This document shows positions 44,727 to 53,279 of a DNA stretch of 64,000 bases, in pieces (position 1 is the stretch's first letter; every line of letters begins with the position of its first letter). The notes under the pieces are model-generated. The model saw only the letters and a list, made by a program, of their open reading frames with translations. It was not told the DNA's origin and searched no databases. Position numbers and translations under genes: made by a program. Origin of the DNA: Thermoflavimicrobium dichotomicum (GTDB lineage: Bacteria; Bacillota; Bacilli; Thermoactinomycetales; Thermoactinomycetaceae); the NCBI RefSeq assembly GCF_900114055.1, contig NZ_FORR01000005.1, positions 114,299-178,298 of the forward strand, written 5' to 3'.

Positions 44727-45716
44727 ATGCGTGCAGACCGATTGATGTCAATCCTGCTCATCCTCCAGAAAAAAGGGAAAGTGACCACAAAAGAACTCGC
44801 GAGGGAATTGGAAGTTTCCAGCCGCACCATCCTGCGCGATCTGGATGCCCTCAGCGGCATGGGAATCCCGGTTGTTGCGGAGCGAGGAAAAAATGGGGGA
44901 TGGCGGCTTCTCGATGAATATCGCCAAACATTGTTCGCGTTGAAGAAAGAAGAAATCGCCTCCCTTTTTCTCGCCATACCGGAATCTTTGCTGAAGGATT
45001 TGGGAATCGACCAGCCCTTTCAAGCGGCGCGCCAAAAACTTTTTTCTTCTCTTCCTTCCATGGTGGAGCCGCACGCGCAAAAGTTTTGGAAACGCATCTA
45101 TATCGATGTCGAGCCATGGAAGGAAACCAAGGAAAAAAGCGATTGGATGGAGCCGATCTTGCGGGCGGTGTGGGAGGAGCGCAAGCTGCGGATAGACTAC
45201 GAGCGGGCGGATGGGCAAAGAAAAGAGCAGGCGATCGAACCGCTTGGTTTGGTGGCACGGGGAAACAAATGGTATCTGGTTGCCGTCAACGAAGAAAACG
45301 AAATCCGAAGTTACAAGGTGAACCGGATCTGTTCCGCCGTTGTCTTGGAAGAGAAGTTTGTGCGGCCTGAAGGATTTGATCTTTCCTCATATTGGAAGGA
45401 AGCGAAAGCCTAATTTGTTGCGAACCTACCCCAGTACATTGTCCAAGCGGAATTGACCACGCGCGCGTTTCAGCGGATGAAATGGACGGATCGCTTTGTG
45501 CGGATTTTGGATGCGGGACAACCCGATCCAACCGGATGGATTCCCGCTACACTACGCTTTGATACCGAACAAGAAGCGGCGGAAACGATACTCGGTTTCC
45601 ATAATCAGATCAGAATCCTTTCGCCAACGTCCTTGAGAGAAAAAATAAAGAAGATGGCTCAGGCGGTGTTGGACCTTTACGGAAAGGAATGTGAAAAAGT
45701 GGATGAAAGAGAGTGA
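44727..45716 (+). pseudogene. YafY-type HTH-WYL regulator interrupted by an in-frame stop
   Basis: The ATG at 44727 follows AAGGGGAGATGCCCCT. HTH_11 (KGKVTTKELARELEVSSRT), then a WYL domain (LRIDYERADGQRKEQAIEP, GLVARGNKWYLVAVN), reach a TAA at 45411-45413. The same frame then continues FVANLPQYIVQAELTTRAF to KECEKVDERE at 45716, the WCX C-terminal domain. One stop codon therefore splits the gene (228 residues plus about 100). It could be a pseudogene, a sequencing error, or a truncated but active regulator. GC-rich like its divergent neighbour. Confidence 0.8.
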
Positions 45717-45745
45717 AAAACAGGTCCGGATCGAGCGGTTGGCTT

Positions 45746-45965
45746 TCATTTCATCAGGAAGAAATTGTTTGACACCGGACGAGTTAGATATAAATTTTCG
45801 GCATAACAGTGATAGGTCGTATTAATAATATTTCCGATGTCTTTTTGATCGTTTTCGATCCAGTTTTTTATCTCCTCTCTGATGCTTTGAACAGGATCGA
45901 ATGGGTTTGAAATCAGACCTTTTGCAACAGCTATAGTCATTGCGGTATCATCCGTTGGACAAAAA
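45746..45965 (-). pseudogene. ADP-ribosylglycohydrolase fragment
   Basis: Minus frame TDDTAMTIAVAKGLISNP with NWIENDQKDIGN resembles the metal-binding (DDT) region of DraG-type ADP-ribosylglycohydrolases. Both ends are missing. Two small T-run hairpins (GTTGACCC, TTTGTCAAC) lie directly upstream. Confidence 0.55.
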
Positions 45966-46161
45966 AAGCTGTTGACCCTTCTTTGTCAACAGCCTCAGCC
46001 CTTTTGTCCCCAACAGAAGGGCTTTTCTTATGTTTTTTATCATGAGAAAGACCAAAGCATAAAAAGTGGTCGTACTGATGAATATATCAAAGAGATCCAG
46101 GATTTTATAATCGAAAACGAACTGTATGACTAAATCTCAACACCAAACCTATTAGAAAGCC

Positions 46162-46350
46162 AAAAAAGGCAACGAACCTGAGTCCTTGAGACCAAGTCGT
46201 TGCCTTTTGTTTATTTCAAAATGGATTCAATGTGACCTATGACCAATTCCCTAGACTCTTCGCAAACTAGCTCGCCTGTCACAGTTCTAATTTCAAGATG
46301 GATTCAATAGTAGATAGCCCCAGTACTCTTATTATTCCTAATATACACCC
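46162..46350 (-). CRISPR. Family C mini-array: leader, two repeats, terminator
   Basis: Repeats of 30 bp at 46207 and 46284 (core AAATGGATTCAAT), 77 bp apart, so a 47-bp spacer. On the minus strand the leader (TATTAGGAATAATAAGAG) comes first, and the array ends in a long hairpin of GGCAACGA and TCGTTGCC followed by TTTTTTGG. The same order is seen in the longer array at 47792. Confidence 0.65.
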
Positions 46351-46561
46351 ACTTCCCCATCCCTTTCAACATTCCTTTTTTGCGGTGAGAATCGATAGAT
46401 GCTCACTTTACCCCTATTTGAGCGAAAAAACATATCCAAGCCCTTCTATTTTGTCCTGTAACCACTCTGAAATATCTTCCGAGGGGTAAGATAGCCACTC
46501 CATTTTTAGTTGAACAAAAAAAGCGGCATGATGGCCGCCATAGCCGAAGAGTAAGGAAATA

Positions 46562-46603
46562 GAAAAAGACTTGAGTACCCTAAGAGGTGGCTCAAGTCTT
46601 TTT
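46562..46603. terminator. GACTTGAG hairpin family, copy
   Basis: AAAAAGACTTGAG pairs with CTCAAGTCTTTTT. It is followed by a reverse-complement module D copy (46612-46655) and another hairpin. Confidence 0.7.
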
Positions 46604-46665
46604 ATTTTCTATTAGGGGTAGAGGGAGCGAAACCGATTATGGGTCCATCTCTCCAGTAAATGGAA

Positions 46666-46703
46666 AAATGACTTGAGAGCCACAAGGGAACTCAAGTCAT
46701 TTT
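46666..46703. terminator. GACTTGAG hairpin family, copy
   Basis: AAATGACTTGAG and CTCAAGTCATTT around AGCCACAAGGGAA. It lies at the end of the Tn3 fragment below, on the minus strand. Confidence 0.7.
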
Positions 46704-46952
46704 GTGTTTATACAGGAAACTCGGGGAATTAAAGTGATCCGTGCTTACTCTTAGATGCTTGGCCAAGAACTCAATCACAGGAAGAGGAACGTCTTCAGCT
46801 CGGTCAGGAAAACGGGCTTCATGCTGGAAGTATTTGAACAAGACAGCAAATCCCAACCGTGTCTCGAAGTTCTTCGCTTCAATCAATTGCCTTTCCGGTT
46901 GCAATAAACTAAAGTATTCAATGAGTTCTTCCTTTGTCCATTGTTGTTCCAA
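46692..46952 (-). pseudogene. Tn3-family transposase N-terminal fragment
   Basis: 86 residues: WTKEELIEYFSLLQPERQLI, RLGFAVLFKYFQHEARFP and VIEFLAKHLRVSTDHF are the DUF4158 start of Tn3 transposases. It is cut short by the GACTTGAG hairpin repeat. The same domain recurs at 52318 in a more damaged form. Confidence 0.8.
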
Positions 46953-47008
46953 CTCAGATGTCAGTCCTTTCTAAAGTTCCTAGAATGTATAGAGTCGGTA
47001 CTTTTGAG

Positions 47009-47143
47009 CATATCTGGGTATAACGTATATTGATTTAACTATAAAAATAAAGGGAAAATACACATTGTTCCATAACCAAAATAAAAGTAGGAACATTAAA
47101 ATATCTTAGGGGGGATCTTAAATGAAAACAAAATTACTACATG
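47009..47143. repeat. 135-bp segment duplicated upstream of IS3, copy 1
   Basis: The promoter region plus first codons of the VOC gene. The second copy is at 53118-53252 and ends at the IS3 element. Confidence 0.85.
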
Positions 47144-47469
47144 TACGAGCTAATGTATCAAATCTTAACCGTTCTATTAGTTGGTATGAGGAAATGTTGG
47201 GATTTAAGGTCACGGCTTTATGGCCACCTGAAAAACCTAATTATGCTCATTTTGAGATAGATCAAGGGGCAATCTTTTCGATTATGGAGCATGAAAAAGT
47301 TCCATCAAATGGACGATTTAACTTTTATGTTTCTGATGTGGATAGTTTATGGGAAAAAATAAAGGATAAAGTTGAGATTGTCGAGGAGTTGTTCGATACT
47401 CCATATGGATCAAGAAAATTTACGATCCGCGATTTAGATGGTAATGAATTGGGATTCGTGCAAGAATGA
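47122..47469 (+). CDS. VOC-family (glyoxalase/bleomycin-resistance fold) protein
   Basis: The protein has 115 residues with TTAGGGGGGATCTTAA before the ATG. VRANVSNLNRSISWYEEML and GFKVTA, then IRDLDGNELGF are the two ends of a VOC metal-binding half-barrel. Functions range from glyoxalase to fosfomycin or bleomycin resistance. Metal ligands are not certain (His at 7, Glu at 67-68 possible). Its first codons and promoter are duplicated at 53118. Confidence 0.8.
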   Translation: MKTKLLHVRANVSNLNRSISWYEEMLGFKVTALWPPEKPNYAHFEIDQGAIFSIMEHEKVPSNGRFNFYVSDVDSLWEKIKDKVEIVEELFDTPYGSRKFTIRDLDGNELGFVQE

Positions 47470-47518
47470 AGGTTGTTTCTCTAGATTTTTAACTACATAG
47501 TGCAATCAAAAATTAATA

Positions 47519-47590
47519 AGCTTGAGTGCTCTTAAGTCATTTTTCAATTTCTTGGATAAATGGCCGCAATATCGGCGGATGCCTTGCCTT
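47519..47590. repeat. Degenerate hairpin arm plus module D
   Basis: CTTGAGTGCTCTTAAGTC, then CTTGGATAAATGGCCGC and CGGCGGATGCC. The pair resembles the combination at 47660-47750. Confidence 0.45.
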
Positions 47591-47659
47591 AGGACTGATG
47601 CACTAAGAATGATATGGAGATAAAACAAAATATATCTAATTTGGTTCTGTATAAACACG

Positions 47660-47702
47660 AAATGACTTGAGTTGCTACATATGTAGCCTCAAGTCATTTT
47701 TC
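47660..47702. terminator. GACTTGAG hairpin family, copy
   Basis: AAATGACTTGAG pairs with CTCAAGTCATTT with a second inner stem (GCTACAT, ATGTAGC). Module D follows at 47710-47750. Confidence 0.7.
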
Positions 47703-47791
47703 TATTTTCTGGGGAGATGGCCCCGAAATCGACGCTCGCTCCCTCTACCCCAAGAGGTGGATCAAGTCTTTTTCTGTTACGGTAGAAAGCC

Positions 47792-48130
47792 AAAAAAGGC
47801 AACGAGCCTGAGTCCTTGAGACCAAGGTCGTTGCCTTTTGTTTATTCCAAAATGGATTCAATTTAACGAAGGTGATGAAATGAAAGTATTATTGGTAAGT
47901 GATTCTCTGTAACTGTTCTAATTCCAAAATGTATTCAATGATACCTGTTAAGAATCCATGTTTTTGGGCTTCTTGTCAATTATAAGTGGGAGTTCTAATT
48001 CGAAAATGGATTCAATGGTACTAACCATTCACGGCTTTGGTTCAGGTTTGGTTGTACCAGGACGGTGTTAGTTCTAATCCCCAAATGGATTCAATAGTAG
48101 ACCCAATACTCTTATTAATACTAGAGCATT
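47792..48130 (-). CRISPR. Family C array: leader, four repeats, terminator
   Basis: 30-bp repeats at 47838, 47915, 47992 and 48071 (core CCAAAATGGATTCAAT), periods 77, 77 and 79, so 47- to 49-bp spacers. On the minus strand the leader (TATTAATAAGAGTATTGGG, 48101-48125) comes first and a GGCAACGA/TCGTTGCC terminator (47792-47840) last. Repeats are imperfect. The spacer length is longer than in family A. Confidence 0.7.
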
Positions 48131-48169
48131 CCTGTAATGAATTAATTATAGCTTTGAAAAAGAAAGAGT

Positions 48170-49730
48170 ACCTCCTGTAACATATGGGATGTCAGGTTGC
48201 GCGCACTGACCCCTAATTTTCACCAAGGAGGTACTCAATATGAATTTTAATCAAAACGAAAAAATTGATCAAATTCATTTTGGCACGCTCATTGTAGGAG
48301 TGGACATAGGCAAAGGAAAACATATCGCGCGAGCAGTGGACGACCGAGGAAAAGAACTAGCAAAACCTTTGGCCTTTACCAACACCAAAAAAGGATTTGA
48401 CCAGCTTTTGTTTTGGATCCGAACGATCCAAAAGTCTCATTCCAAACAACACGTGTTGTTTGGAATGGAGCCAACGGGGCACTATTGGCTGAACCTCGCT
48501 TACTTTTTGAAACGTCATAAAATCAAAGTAGTCGTGGTCAATCCGTTTCATGTTCATCGTACAAAGGAACTTGACGACAATTCTCCAACCAAAAACGATG
48601 TAAAAGATGCTTATGTCATTGCTCGGCTAATCCAAGGGGCACGGTACTCTGAAGCGTATCTTCCGGAAGATACATTTGCAGACTTACGAACGGCCATGAA
48701 AATGCGAGACCAGTTGTCCAAAGATCTCATTCGAATGGAAGGTCGGGTGCATCGCTGGTTGGATCAATATTTTCCTGAGTTTCTTACCGTATTCAAGGAT
48801 TGGAAGGGGAAAACGGCGACCCAATCGTTACGACACTTCCCCCTTCCTTCTGATGTTCAACGCTTGAGCGTTGAACAAATCGTGGAAATTTGGAAACAAA
48901 AAGTTCAACGTTCTGTTGGATTAAAACGGGCAGAACGTTTGATGGAAGTGACTAAACAATCCATTGGATTGAATATTGGTCTGGATATGGCCAGAATGGA
49001 AATTCAATTCCTTTTACAACAGGTGGAAATGATTCAACAACAGCTGAATTTGCTTGACGAGCAGATCAAAACATTGTTAGATCATATCCCTGGTACACAA
49101 GAAATGCAATCGGTTCCTAGGGTCAGTTTTCTTACAGTAGCCGGTTTTTTGGCTGAAGTCGGTGACCTAAAGCGATATACCCATCCACGACAAATTCAGA
49201 AGTTGGCAGGATTGAATCTCAAAGAATATAGCTCAGGGAAAAACCTATATTACCAAACGAGGAAGATCGCGATTACGTGCTTTTTTATATCGGAGCATAC
49301 TACCACTGGTCGCCAAGAATCCTGAATTCAAGGCATTTCATGAATACTATGTTTCTCGGAGAAAGAATCCATTGCGACGTAAGCAATCCTTGATTGCCCT
49401 TTGCTGTAAACTGATTCGTACCCTGTTTGTGATTGGAGTTCGTAAAATGCCTTATAATCCTGCAAAGCTTCGTGAAGCTTTGCAGATGGCACAATATCGG
49501 AATGCCACCTAATTTTCTTTGCAAAACGAGGCGCGGAGAAGCTGATCAAAATAAGTATTCGGGCATAGACCCTGCACTAGAGCAACTTTCAGCCTCCACC
49601 CCAAGACAAGGTCGAACGAAGGAATGTAAGGATGCGATCCAGGGAGACATGGGAGGGTTAACCACTTGGGTTCCTGTGGAGATCCGCTATACGCCTTTAT
49701 ATTTTTCTAAAAATTGGTTTTTGAGGAGCA
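48170..49730 (+). mobile_element. IS110-family insertion sequence
   Basis: Contains the DEDD transposase gene plus about 70 bp upstream and 200 bp downstream that carry no other gene. IS110 elements often lack clear inverted repeats and encode a bridge RNA in their non-coding end. Exact ends are not fixed by eye. Confidence 0.6.
48240..49512 (+). pseudogene. IS110-family transposase with a frameshift near 49245
   Basis: AAGGAGGTACTCAAT precedes the ATG. GVDIGKGKH, GMEPTGHYW and NDVKDAYVIARLI are the RuvC-like DEDD N-terminus; PRVSFLTVAGFLAEVGD opens the C-terminal part. After SSGKN the frame is lost, and another frame continues TKRGRSRLRAFLYRSILP, LVAKNPEFKAFHEYY to MAQYRNAT-stop at 49510. 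A single indel thus breaks an otherwise complete transposase of about 420 residues. It contains a 30-bp perfect palindrome at 48438-48467. Confidence 0.85.
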
Positions 49731-49931
49731 GGATATTGCTATCCCCTATATTCCTTTTTATAACATATTAGGAATTAAATTCATCCCCTTGTCTTTAGCC
49801 TCGTTTTGAAAAAGTGAGAAAACGAGAGTATTGAAGAGAATTGAATTCATTTATGGAGGGAGCTTATTTCAAAATGAATAAGTAAAGAATAATTATTCAT
49901 GATCCATAAAAGCAATATTATAAAATCAATC

Positions 49932-50019
49932 AGGCATGGGACGTGCCTTCGTGGATGGATGTGGGTTGTCACGCCAAATGAAGCGAGAAGCTTGCCATCT
50001 CAATGGCGATGTAGTTCAC
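49932..50019 (+). mobile_element. Solo IS605-like right end, copy 1
   Basis: An 88-bp unit (GGACGTGCCTTCGTGG, GAAGCGAGAAGCTTGCC, then GATGTAGTTCAC) recurs at 57373-57460. The terminal hairpin plus TAGTTCAC end is typical of IS200/IS605 right ends bearing the omega-RNA scaffold. No tnpB precedes it. Confidence 0.55.
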
Positions 50020-50059
50020 CCAGTGTTGTTATGCGAATTTGTTTGGATAATAAATTGAA

Positions 50060-50098
50060 ATCCCGGGTGCCCTTAAAGGGAACTCGGGATTATTTTTT
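50060..50098. terminator. Terminator ATCCCG/CGGGAT with T-run
   Basis: AAATCCCGGGTGCCC pairs with GGGAACTCGGGATT and ATTTTTTG follows. Confidence 0.65.
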
Positions 50099-50150
50099 GT
50101 TAATAAGGTAATTATTTTCAACAATGATTCTTTTAGTCTGTTAACAGTTT

Positions 50151-50894
50151 TTATTCTTTCCAATCTTCAATATACCAGTAAAAATCCGGAACGCGTACAT
50201 CGATGTAATAGGAGCTGTCTTTTTGCTTTAGCTCTTTAAATTTGTTTGATTCTTTCACTCTTTTCTCTAGTAAATATTTGGAAACATCAGCAATTGCAAC
50301 ATTTTTGTCATAGAAAATTTTGTTAAATTTGTCTTTATTGGATTCGATGGTACCTTCGATGGAGATAATACCAATAAATTGTGCATTGGGAGTTTTACTT
50401 AGAAATTGATTTAGCTTATCTTGTGGGAGAAGATCTCCGTTTTCAGGAGCCCCAACTAAAGTAGCCCTTACTCCATTATCCATAGTTCTAATTTTAAACT
50501 GAGTAACATCGATATCATTTTCTTTTACAAAATTCTTGTATTCTTCCACCGAAAGAGCTTTACTAAATGTTATTACAACAGGGATTCTGTTCGATTTTTC
50601 TTTAACAATCTGGTCAAAGTAGGCAGGCATCTTATTTTTATACTCTGTGAATTGTTCTTTGGTTAGATTGTCAGGAAGATTAATTTTTACATTAATATCT
50701 TTTTTGCCTTCCTTCCTTGCAACGAAATAATAGAGCCCGGAATTATCTACCAATTGTTTCTTATCAATCAACTCAATCTTATTTTTTCCAATTCCCAAAT
50801 CATGGTCAGTATTGGACGACGCCAAGGTTACTGAAAGACATGCAGCTCCAAGAATACATGCAAATACAAGAACCGTAAGGATTATTTTTTTCAT
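50151..50894 (-). CDS. Exported hypothetical protein (secreted pair, gene 2)
   Basis: ATG at 50894 with GAGGTG six bases upstream gives 247 residues. A signal peptide (KKIILTVLVFACILGAACLS) may be of the lipoprotein type (GAAC) or be cleaved later. The mature part is soluble and Lys/Asp-rich (KQLVDNSGLYYFVARK, IIGII-like GIISIEGTIESNKDKF). Its start lies six bases after the stop of the next gene upstream, so they are translationally coupled. No family is recognised. Confidence 0.65.
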   Translation of the reverse strand: MKKIILTVLVFACILGAACLSVTLASSNTDHDLGIGKNKIELIDKKQLVDNSGLYYFVARKEGKKDINVKINLPDNLTKEQFTEYKNKMPAYFDQIVKEKSNRIPVVITFSKALSVEEYKNFVKENDIDVTQFKIRTMDNGVRATLVGAPENGDLLPQDKLNQFLSKTPNAQFIGIISIEGTIESNKDKFNKIFYDKNVAIADVSKYLLEKRVKESNKFKELKQKDSSYYIDVRVPDFYWYIEDWKE

Positions 50895-50899
50895 TTTTT

Positions 50900-51535
50900 T
50901 CACCTCACATCATAATAGGCGTCTTGTAATTCATCAAACATATCCGATTGATAGCCGCATTCATCATAGCAACCCCAGAAACTTTGCTGAGCTGTTACAG
51001 TCATGTAACCGGTGTCACCACCGTCGTACGGATAAACATCATGGAATTGGGCGTATAAATAATAATTGGTCGAAGTATTCATTGATAAAACTCGTTGGGC
51101 TGTTACTTCAAATTCATCTTCTGCTCCTGGGGCGTAGTAATCGTAAATATCATCATCTACATCTGGATATGGATCAGGATAGTTCGTATAGTACCAACTT
51201 GTTGTAGAGCCCAAGTCACCATCTTCAGCCTGAAAATCGATAGTATGACGATAACCATTATTATAATAATAATTGTGTATTGCGTTGATCGAACTGGAGC
51301 TATATTTTGTATTTTTTAGATCTACCTCGATGTAATTATCATCCCAATCACAGGCATTCACAATCTCTCCCGAATTAGGTGCATAAGTGGATTGTTTACC
51401 CCAATGACCCCCCATGTCCCCTGACCAATAATCGCTATATATTCTTTCCCAGGTGACAGCATAAACAGGAGAACTTGTTAAGATAGTGACAACAAATAGC
51501 GACAAAACAAACGATGCAATAGATTTAAAATTCAT
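50900..51535 (-). CDS. Exported Tyr/Asp-rich hypothetical protein (secreted pair, gene 1)
   Basis: The protein has 211 residues. A signal peptide ends near SSPVYAVTW. The mature part is very rich in Tyr, Asp, Asn and Ser (YYYNNGYRHTIDFQ, YPDPYPDVDDDIYDYYAPG) with two cysteines close together (WGCYDECGY) near the end. It is followed at once by the second secreted protein. A role in the envelope or as an exported toxin/bacteriocin-like protein is possible, but nothing in the sequence shows it. Confidence 0.65.
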   Translation of the reverse strand: MNFKSIASFVLSLFVVTILTSSPVYAVTWERIYSDYWSGDMGGHWGKQSTYAPNSGEIVNACDWDDNYIEVDLKNTKYSSSSINAIHNYYYNNGYRHTIDFQAEDGDLGSTTSWYYTNYPDPYPDVDDDIYDYYAPGAEDEFEVTAQRVLSMNTSTNYYLYAQFHDVYPYDGGDTGYMTVTAQQSFWGCYDECGYQSDMFDELQDAYYDVR

Positions 51536-51775
51536 AATAAAATACCTCCCTTGTTCCTTTGCAATAATTAATATAATATGAACATAAAATAATAGTCAAT
51601 ATTTTTTGTGAAGTGAAAATCATCGGGCATGGGATCGTTCTGAATTGTCAAGGAATATTCCTGAGGGGATTATATCGGTTATCCAACAATGTTTAAATAT
51701 CGAGAAAACGAATTGTTATCCCAATATAACAATGCTAATCAAAGAAATTGTGCATCTGAAGGAGGCTGTTTGTAA
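51536..51775. other. Promoter region of the secreted pair and spacer
   Basis: No gene. The minus-strand start of the exported pair is preceded by AGGGAGGTATTTTATT. Confidence 0.4.
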
Positions 51776-51955
51776 ATGAAATACACATCTTCATTAGAAG
51801 GGATCACAGTTGACATGCTAAAAGGAGGATTTTTTGTAGGTTGGCCTAATCCACTTGGACACTTAGTAAAAGAATGGGATATTAAAGATCATGCTGTTAA
51901 GATCCAAAACTATCTTATTACAGCAAAAGCCCCAGGGCTTTTTTGTCTTCCCTAA
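51776..51955 (+). pseudogene. GNAT acetyltransferase N-terminal remnant
   Basis: 59 codons. YTSSLEGITVDMLKGGFFVG and WPNP are the usual start of a GNAT family, then the sequence changes to HLVKEWDIKDHAVK and runs through a terminator-like GCCCCAGGGCTTTTTT. Good ribosome binding site (GAAGGAGG), so the promoter and start survive. Confidence 0.5.
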
Positions 51956-52265
51956 ATAAGTGAAAAACCTAGATATTCCTAGATTTTAGTATGTGGACAA
52001 AATGTGAAAAATGTTGATAAATAAATTAGAATCTTTACATCTTGAATATCGGGCATGACGCACCTGGCCAGGGATCGAACCCATGCATCATAAAAAATAC
52101 ATTATAAAAACTCTTTAGCCCATGAGATGAACACAAAAAAAGAGCTCCGCATGACTAAGCTTTATTTCTTTCATTTTCCTGTATATTGGGTGTCACCGTA
52201 TCATTTCGAGTAAAAGGGGTGAAGGGAGCATCCGTCAATTTTGGTATCATAGATACAATAAATGG

Positions 52266-52310
52266 AAAATGACTTGAGATTGCATGCGTAGCAACTCAAG
52301 TCATTTTTTT
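52266..52310. terminator. GACTTGAG hairpin family, copy
   Basis: AAAATGACTTGAG pairs with CTCAAGTCATTTT around a GCATGC inner stem; eight T follow. The preceding GGTATCATAGATACAAT resembles a CRISPR-like repeat. Confidence 0.7.
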
Positions 52311-52317
52311 AAGTTCC

Positions 52318-52445
52318 GATTTAAGTATTTCCAACACGAAGTTGTTTCCCAGCAGATGCAGATAAGGTTCCTTTTATTATCGTCGAATTTATGGCGAAAC
52401 AACTACGAACTAGCACAGATCAATTTTATCAATATCCTGGGAGGA
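52318..52445 (+). pseudogene. Tn3-family transposase N-terminal fragment, frameshifted
   Basis: One frame has RFKYFQHE, another PADADKVPFIIVEFMAKQL and TSTDQFYQYPG, matching the DUF4158 region seen at 46692 (KYFQHE, VIEFLAKHLRVSTDHF). At least one frameshift. Confidence 0.7.
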
Positions 52446-52451
52446 AATTGT

Positions 52452-52997
52452 ATGATAATTAATCCAAAAGAATTTTATTTTAATAATTTGCGTTATATTG
52501 TAAGGTCTGCAACAGAAAAGGATGCAAAAAACTTGTCCGAAGTAAGACTGCAGATAGATGGCGAAACAGAAAATTTAGATAGGGAAAAAGGCGAGGCGTA
52601 CATAGATGAATCAGGTTTTAAGCAGATAATTAAAGATGATACAGAAAGTATTAGTAATTTATTTTTAGTTGCTGAAGTTAAAGAAAGAATTGTAGGTTTT
52701 TCAAGATGTAAAGGGAATAAATTGAAAAGAACTTCTCATAAAGTAGAATTTGGAGTCTGTGTATTAAAAGAATATTGGGGATATGGAATAGGAAAAAACT
52801 TATTAAAAGAATCTATTCATTGGGCAGATTCAAATGGAATAAAGAAAATAACTTTGAATGTTCTTGAAACAAATGAAAAAGCTATAATGCTGTATAAAAA
52901 ATATGGTTTTGAAGTGGAAGGTATTTTAAAAAAGGACAAAGTTCTATCTGATGGGAATTACTATAATACCATATTAATGGGAAGATTTAATGAATAA
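52452..52997 (+). CDS. GNAT-family N-acetyltransferase (RimJ/RimL-like)
   Basis: TGGGAGGAAATTGT before the ATG at 52452 gives 181 residues. YIVRSATEKDAKNLSEVR opens the fold. FGVCVLKEYWGYGIGKNLL is the acetyl-CoA motif (GYGIGKNL), and NVLETNEKAIMLYKKYGF the late motif. Substrate unknown. The start codon lies directly after the Tn3 fragment, so the ribosome binding site may come from it. Confidence 0.88.
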   Translation: MIINPKEFYFNNLRYIVRSATEKDAKNLSEVRLQIDGETENLDREKGEAYIDESGFKQIIKDDTESISNLFLVAEVKERIVGFSRCKGNKLKRTSHKVEFGVCVLKEYWGYGIGKNLLKESIHWADSNGIKKITLNVLETNEKAIMLYKKYGFEVEGILKKDKVLSDGNYYNTILMGRFNE

Positions 52998-53117
52998 GGA
53001 TTAAAGGACAATCCAAATTCAAAATTTGTTAAACTAACGGGGTGTTAGTTGAAGAAAAAGCGATTTAGTAAATAACTTTTTTGTATTATTAACAAAATCT
53101 AAAAAGGTTTAGCCTAT

Positions 53118-53252
53118 CATATCTGGGTATAACGTACATTGATTTTAACTATAAAAATAAAGGGAAAATACACATTGTTCCATAACCAAAATAAAAATAG
53201 GAACATTAAAATATCTTAGGGGAATCGTAAATGAAAACAAAATTACTACATG
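53118..53252. repeat. 135-bp segment duplicated from the VOC locus, copy 2
   Basis: Matches 47009-47143 including ATGAAAACAAAATTACTAC, then ends at the IS3 element. The VOC gene was therefore copied or inserted into and lost here. Confidence 0.85.
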
Positions 53253-53279
53253 CTTAATGAACCCCGTATGTCCAGACAT

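Noticed and set aside
52055..52085. tRNA-like T-arm (GGTTCGATCCC on the minus strand)
   Set aside because: Only the T-arm-like piece is there; the stem pairs poorly and no anticodon or D-arm could be found nearby. At best a fragment, possibly chance.
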